A stretch of DNA of 14,911 nt from Prochlorococcus sp. AG-686-P16. Its GTDB lineage: Bacteria > Cyanobacteriota > Cyanobacteriia > PCC-6307 > Cyanobiaceae. Where the stretch lies: NCBI GenBank assembly GCA_003208695.1, contig QCVY01000017.1, positions 1-14,911 of the forward strand, given 5' to 3'. Below are positions 13,824 to 14,911 of the stretch, in pieces (position 1 is the first letter of the stretch; the number at the start of each line of letters is the position of its first letter). The notes beneath the pieces were generated by a model. It saw nothing but the letters and a program-made list of their open reading frames with translations, did not search any database and was not told the origin of the DNA. The position numbers and the translations under genes are program-made.

Positions 13824-14751
13824 AAAAGACTATTTGTCGATTTTAGGTTTATCCTATGAATTCGACGATACTGAACTTAAAAAAGCATTTCGAAGGGAAG
13901 CAAGAAAATGGCATCCCGATTTAAATAAAAATGATATAAATGCTGAAGATAGATTTAAACTAATTAATGAAGCCTACGAATACTTACGTGATCCTGACAG
14001 ACGAACTAAAATTATAGATTCTAATTCTTCTAATGAAGAAAATATTTGTGACTACAGGACAGGTTTTCCTGAATATAAGGATTATCTCAATTCTCTATTT
14101 GGATTTGAATACCAATCTGAATTAGATGACCAAGGTTATAATGAAAAATCCTCTAAATTTTATGAAGATGAAAAGCCTGATGAAATTTTTAATGAAGATG
14201 ATTTTAACAGTTATGACTACCCAGCCAGATCTCCAGAAGAACCACCACCCGTAAAACTACATAAAGATATCGAAACAATTATCGAATTAACCCCGGATGA
14301 AGCATTGACTGGGGCATGTATATTGATTGAATTAGAAGATCAAACTGTTGTAGAAGTTGATACTCCTCCATTTGCTGGTGATGGTTGGAGATTGAGATTA
14401 GAGAATATTGCAAAAGGTGGTAAAGATCATTATTTACAATTAAAAGTCCAAACTGAAAATGGACTTCGCATAGATGGTCTACGTGTTCTTTATAAATTAG
14501 AGTTATTTCCTCCCGATGCCCTTCTTGGTTGCGCAGTAGAGGTTCCCACTCTTGATGGTAATGTAACCCTGCAAGTACCTCCAAAGTCTTCAACTGGAAG
14601 ATTATTAAGACTTAAAGGTAGAGGCTTAAATTTCGGTGATAATATTGGAGATCAGTTTGTAGAAATCTTAGTCGTTATTCCTGCCGATATTAATGACGAG
14701 GAAATAGCTTTGTATACCAGACTTCAAGAATTATCACTTTCAGATGAATAG
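13807..14751 (+). CDS. dnaJ: Type II DnaJ (Hsp40) co-chaperone
   Basis: J-proteins stimulate Hsp70 ATP hydrolysis and deliver substrates; the partner here is presumably the DnaK1 encoded just upstream. With the ATG at 13807 the protein has 314 residues. A longer frame opening at 13696 exists but would add a 37-residue tail read out of frame from dnaK1, so it is rejected. The J domain is residues 8-68 with DYLSILGL, the helix II lysines/arginines and HPD at 36-38. A linker from about 70 to 150 is rich in Asp, Glu and Tyr with no Gly/Phe region. The C-terminal domain (152 to about 295) has the two substrate-binding subdomains, ending with GDQFVEILVVIPADI. The Cys-rich zinc finger is absent, hence type II (CbpA-like). 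It overlaps dnaK1 by 17 bp, consistent with translational coupling. Confidence 0.93.
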   Translation: MTTSSKKDYLSILGLSYEFDDTELKKAFRREARKWHPDLNKNDINAEDRFKLINEAYEYLRDPDRRTKIIDSNSSNEENICDYRTGFPEYKDYLNSLFGFEYQSELDDQGYNEKSSKFYEDEKPDEIFNEDDFNSYDYPARSPEEPPPVKLHKDIETIIELTPDEALTGACILIELEDQTVVEVDTPPFAGDGWRLRLENIAKGGKDHYLQLKVQTENGLRIDGLRVLYKLELFPPDALLGCAVEVPTLDGNVTLQVPPKSSTGRLLRLKGRGLNFGDNIGDQFVEILVVIPADINDEEIALYTRLQELSLSDE

Positions 14752-14784
14752 TTAAATAATATATAATTATTTTAAAAAGTTTTT

Positions 14785-14911
14785 ATGAATATTTATGTTC
14801 TACTTTATAACTTCGGAACAGAGAAAGAAGGTATACATTCAATAGAACTAAAAGGTAGAACTATCGTTTTAATGTTCGAAGAAAAAGATGATGCCGAACG
14901 TTACTGCGGAC
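14785..14911 (+). CDS. DUF3110 family protein, N-terminal part (cut by window edge)
   Basis: The ATG at 14785 opens a frame of 42 codons to the window end with no stop. It begins MNIYVLLYNFGTEKEGIHSI, followed by RTIVLMFEEKDDAERYCG. I recognise this as DUF3110, a short family of cyanobacteria and plants with no known function: a beta strand, the YNxGTExEGIH turn and the VLMFExxDDAxRY segment, likely a small alpha/beta (ferredoxin-like) fold. It lies 33 bp after dnaJ on the same strand, with only a weak all-A/T inverted repeat (14754-14760 with 14766-14772) between them, so it may be part of the dnaK1-dnaJ transcript. The rest of the protein is outside the window. Confidence 0.8.
   Translation, partial: MNIYVLLYNFGTEKEGIHSIELKGRTIVLMFEEKDDAERYCG

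Noticed and set aside
14279..14593. 104-codon minus-strand ORF inside dnaJ
   Set aside because: Entirely antisense to the conserved DnaJ C-terminal domain; His/Leu/Gln-rich shadow with no motif.
1..14911. Mobile element, prophage, CRISPR array or genomic island
   Set aside because: No transposase, integrase, phage structural gene, direct-repeat array or att-like duplication next to the tRNA was seen; gene content and base composition are uniform core-genome style.

Overview
The window looks like a compact, AT-rich core segment of a marine picocyanobacterial chromosome, most probably a high-light-adapted Prochlorococcus. The grounds are the low GC content (about 30% by eye, not computed), very short intergenic gaps, rare Shine-Dalgarno sequences, a photosystem I gene (psaK), cyanobacterium/plastid-restricted families (DUF2499, DUF3593, DUF3110, Ycf19-like YggT), a cyanobacterial DnaK1-type Hsp70 and a Fed2-like ferredoxin. 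I see no insertion sequence, phage gene, CRISPR array or genomic-island signature.

Layout. The left edge holds the 5' part of pyruvate kinase (minus), divergent from a small MazG-like pyrophosphohydrolase (plus). Converging on that gene is a minus-strand run ilvA - scpB - yggT. dxs (plus) is divergent from ilvA and convergent with psaK. From psaK to about 11463 everything is on the minus strand. In transcription order this run is Fed2-like ferredoxin, inositol-monophosphatase-family protein, hisZ, htpG, rpmB, an exported PrxQ peroxiredoxin, DUF2499, DUF3593 and psaK. The parts ferredoxin-IMPase-hisZ and rpmB-prxQ-DUF2499-DUF3593 are packed tightly enough to be operons. A tRNA-Ser(GGA) gene, divergent from the ferredoxin, then starts a plus-strand block. 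After about 225 bp of AT-rich non-coding DNA come dnaK1 and a type II dnaJ overlapping it by 17 bp, then a DUF3110 gene cut by the right edge.

Functionally the segment mixes central carbon and amino-acid metabolism (pyk, ilvA, hisZ, possibly a histidinol-phosphatase-like IMPase), isoprenoid precursor supply (dxs), photosynthetic membranes (psaK, DUF2499, DUF3593, YggT), redox chemistry (ferredoxin, PrxQ), chromosome segregation (scpB), nucleotide housecleaning (MazG) and protein folding (htpG, dnaK1, dnaJ). No obviously new multi-gene system is visible. The best leads are the overlapping DUF2499-DUF3593 membrane pair behind an exported PrxQ, the hisZ-IMPase pair as a possible missing histidine-pathway step, and the DnaK1 C-terminal tail with two DDDPWDN motifs beside a J-protein that has an acidic linker. 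Every intergenic gap is under 300 bp.
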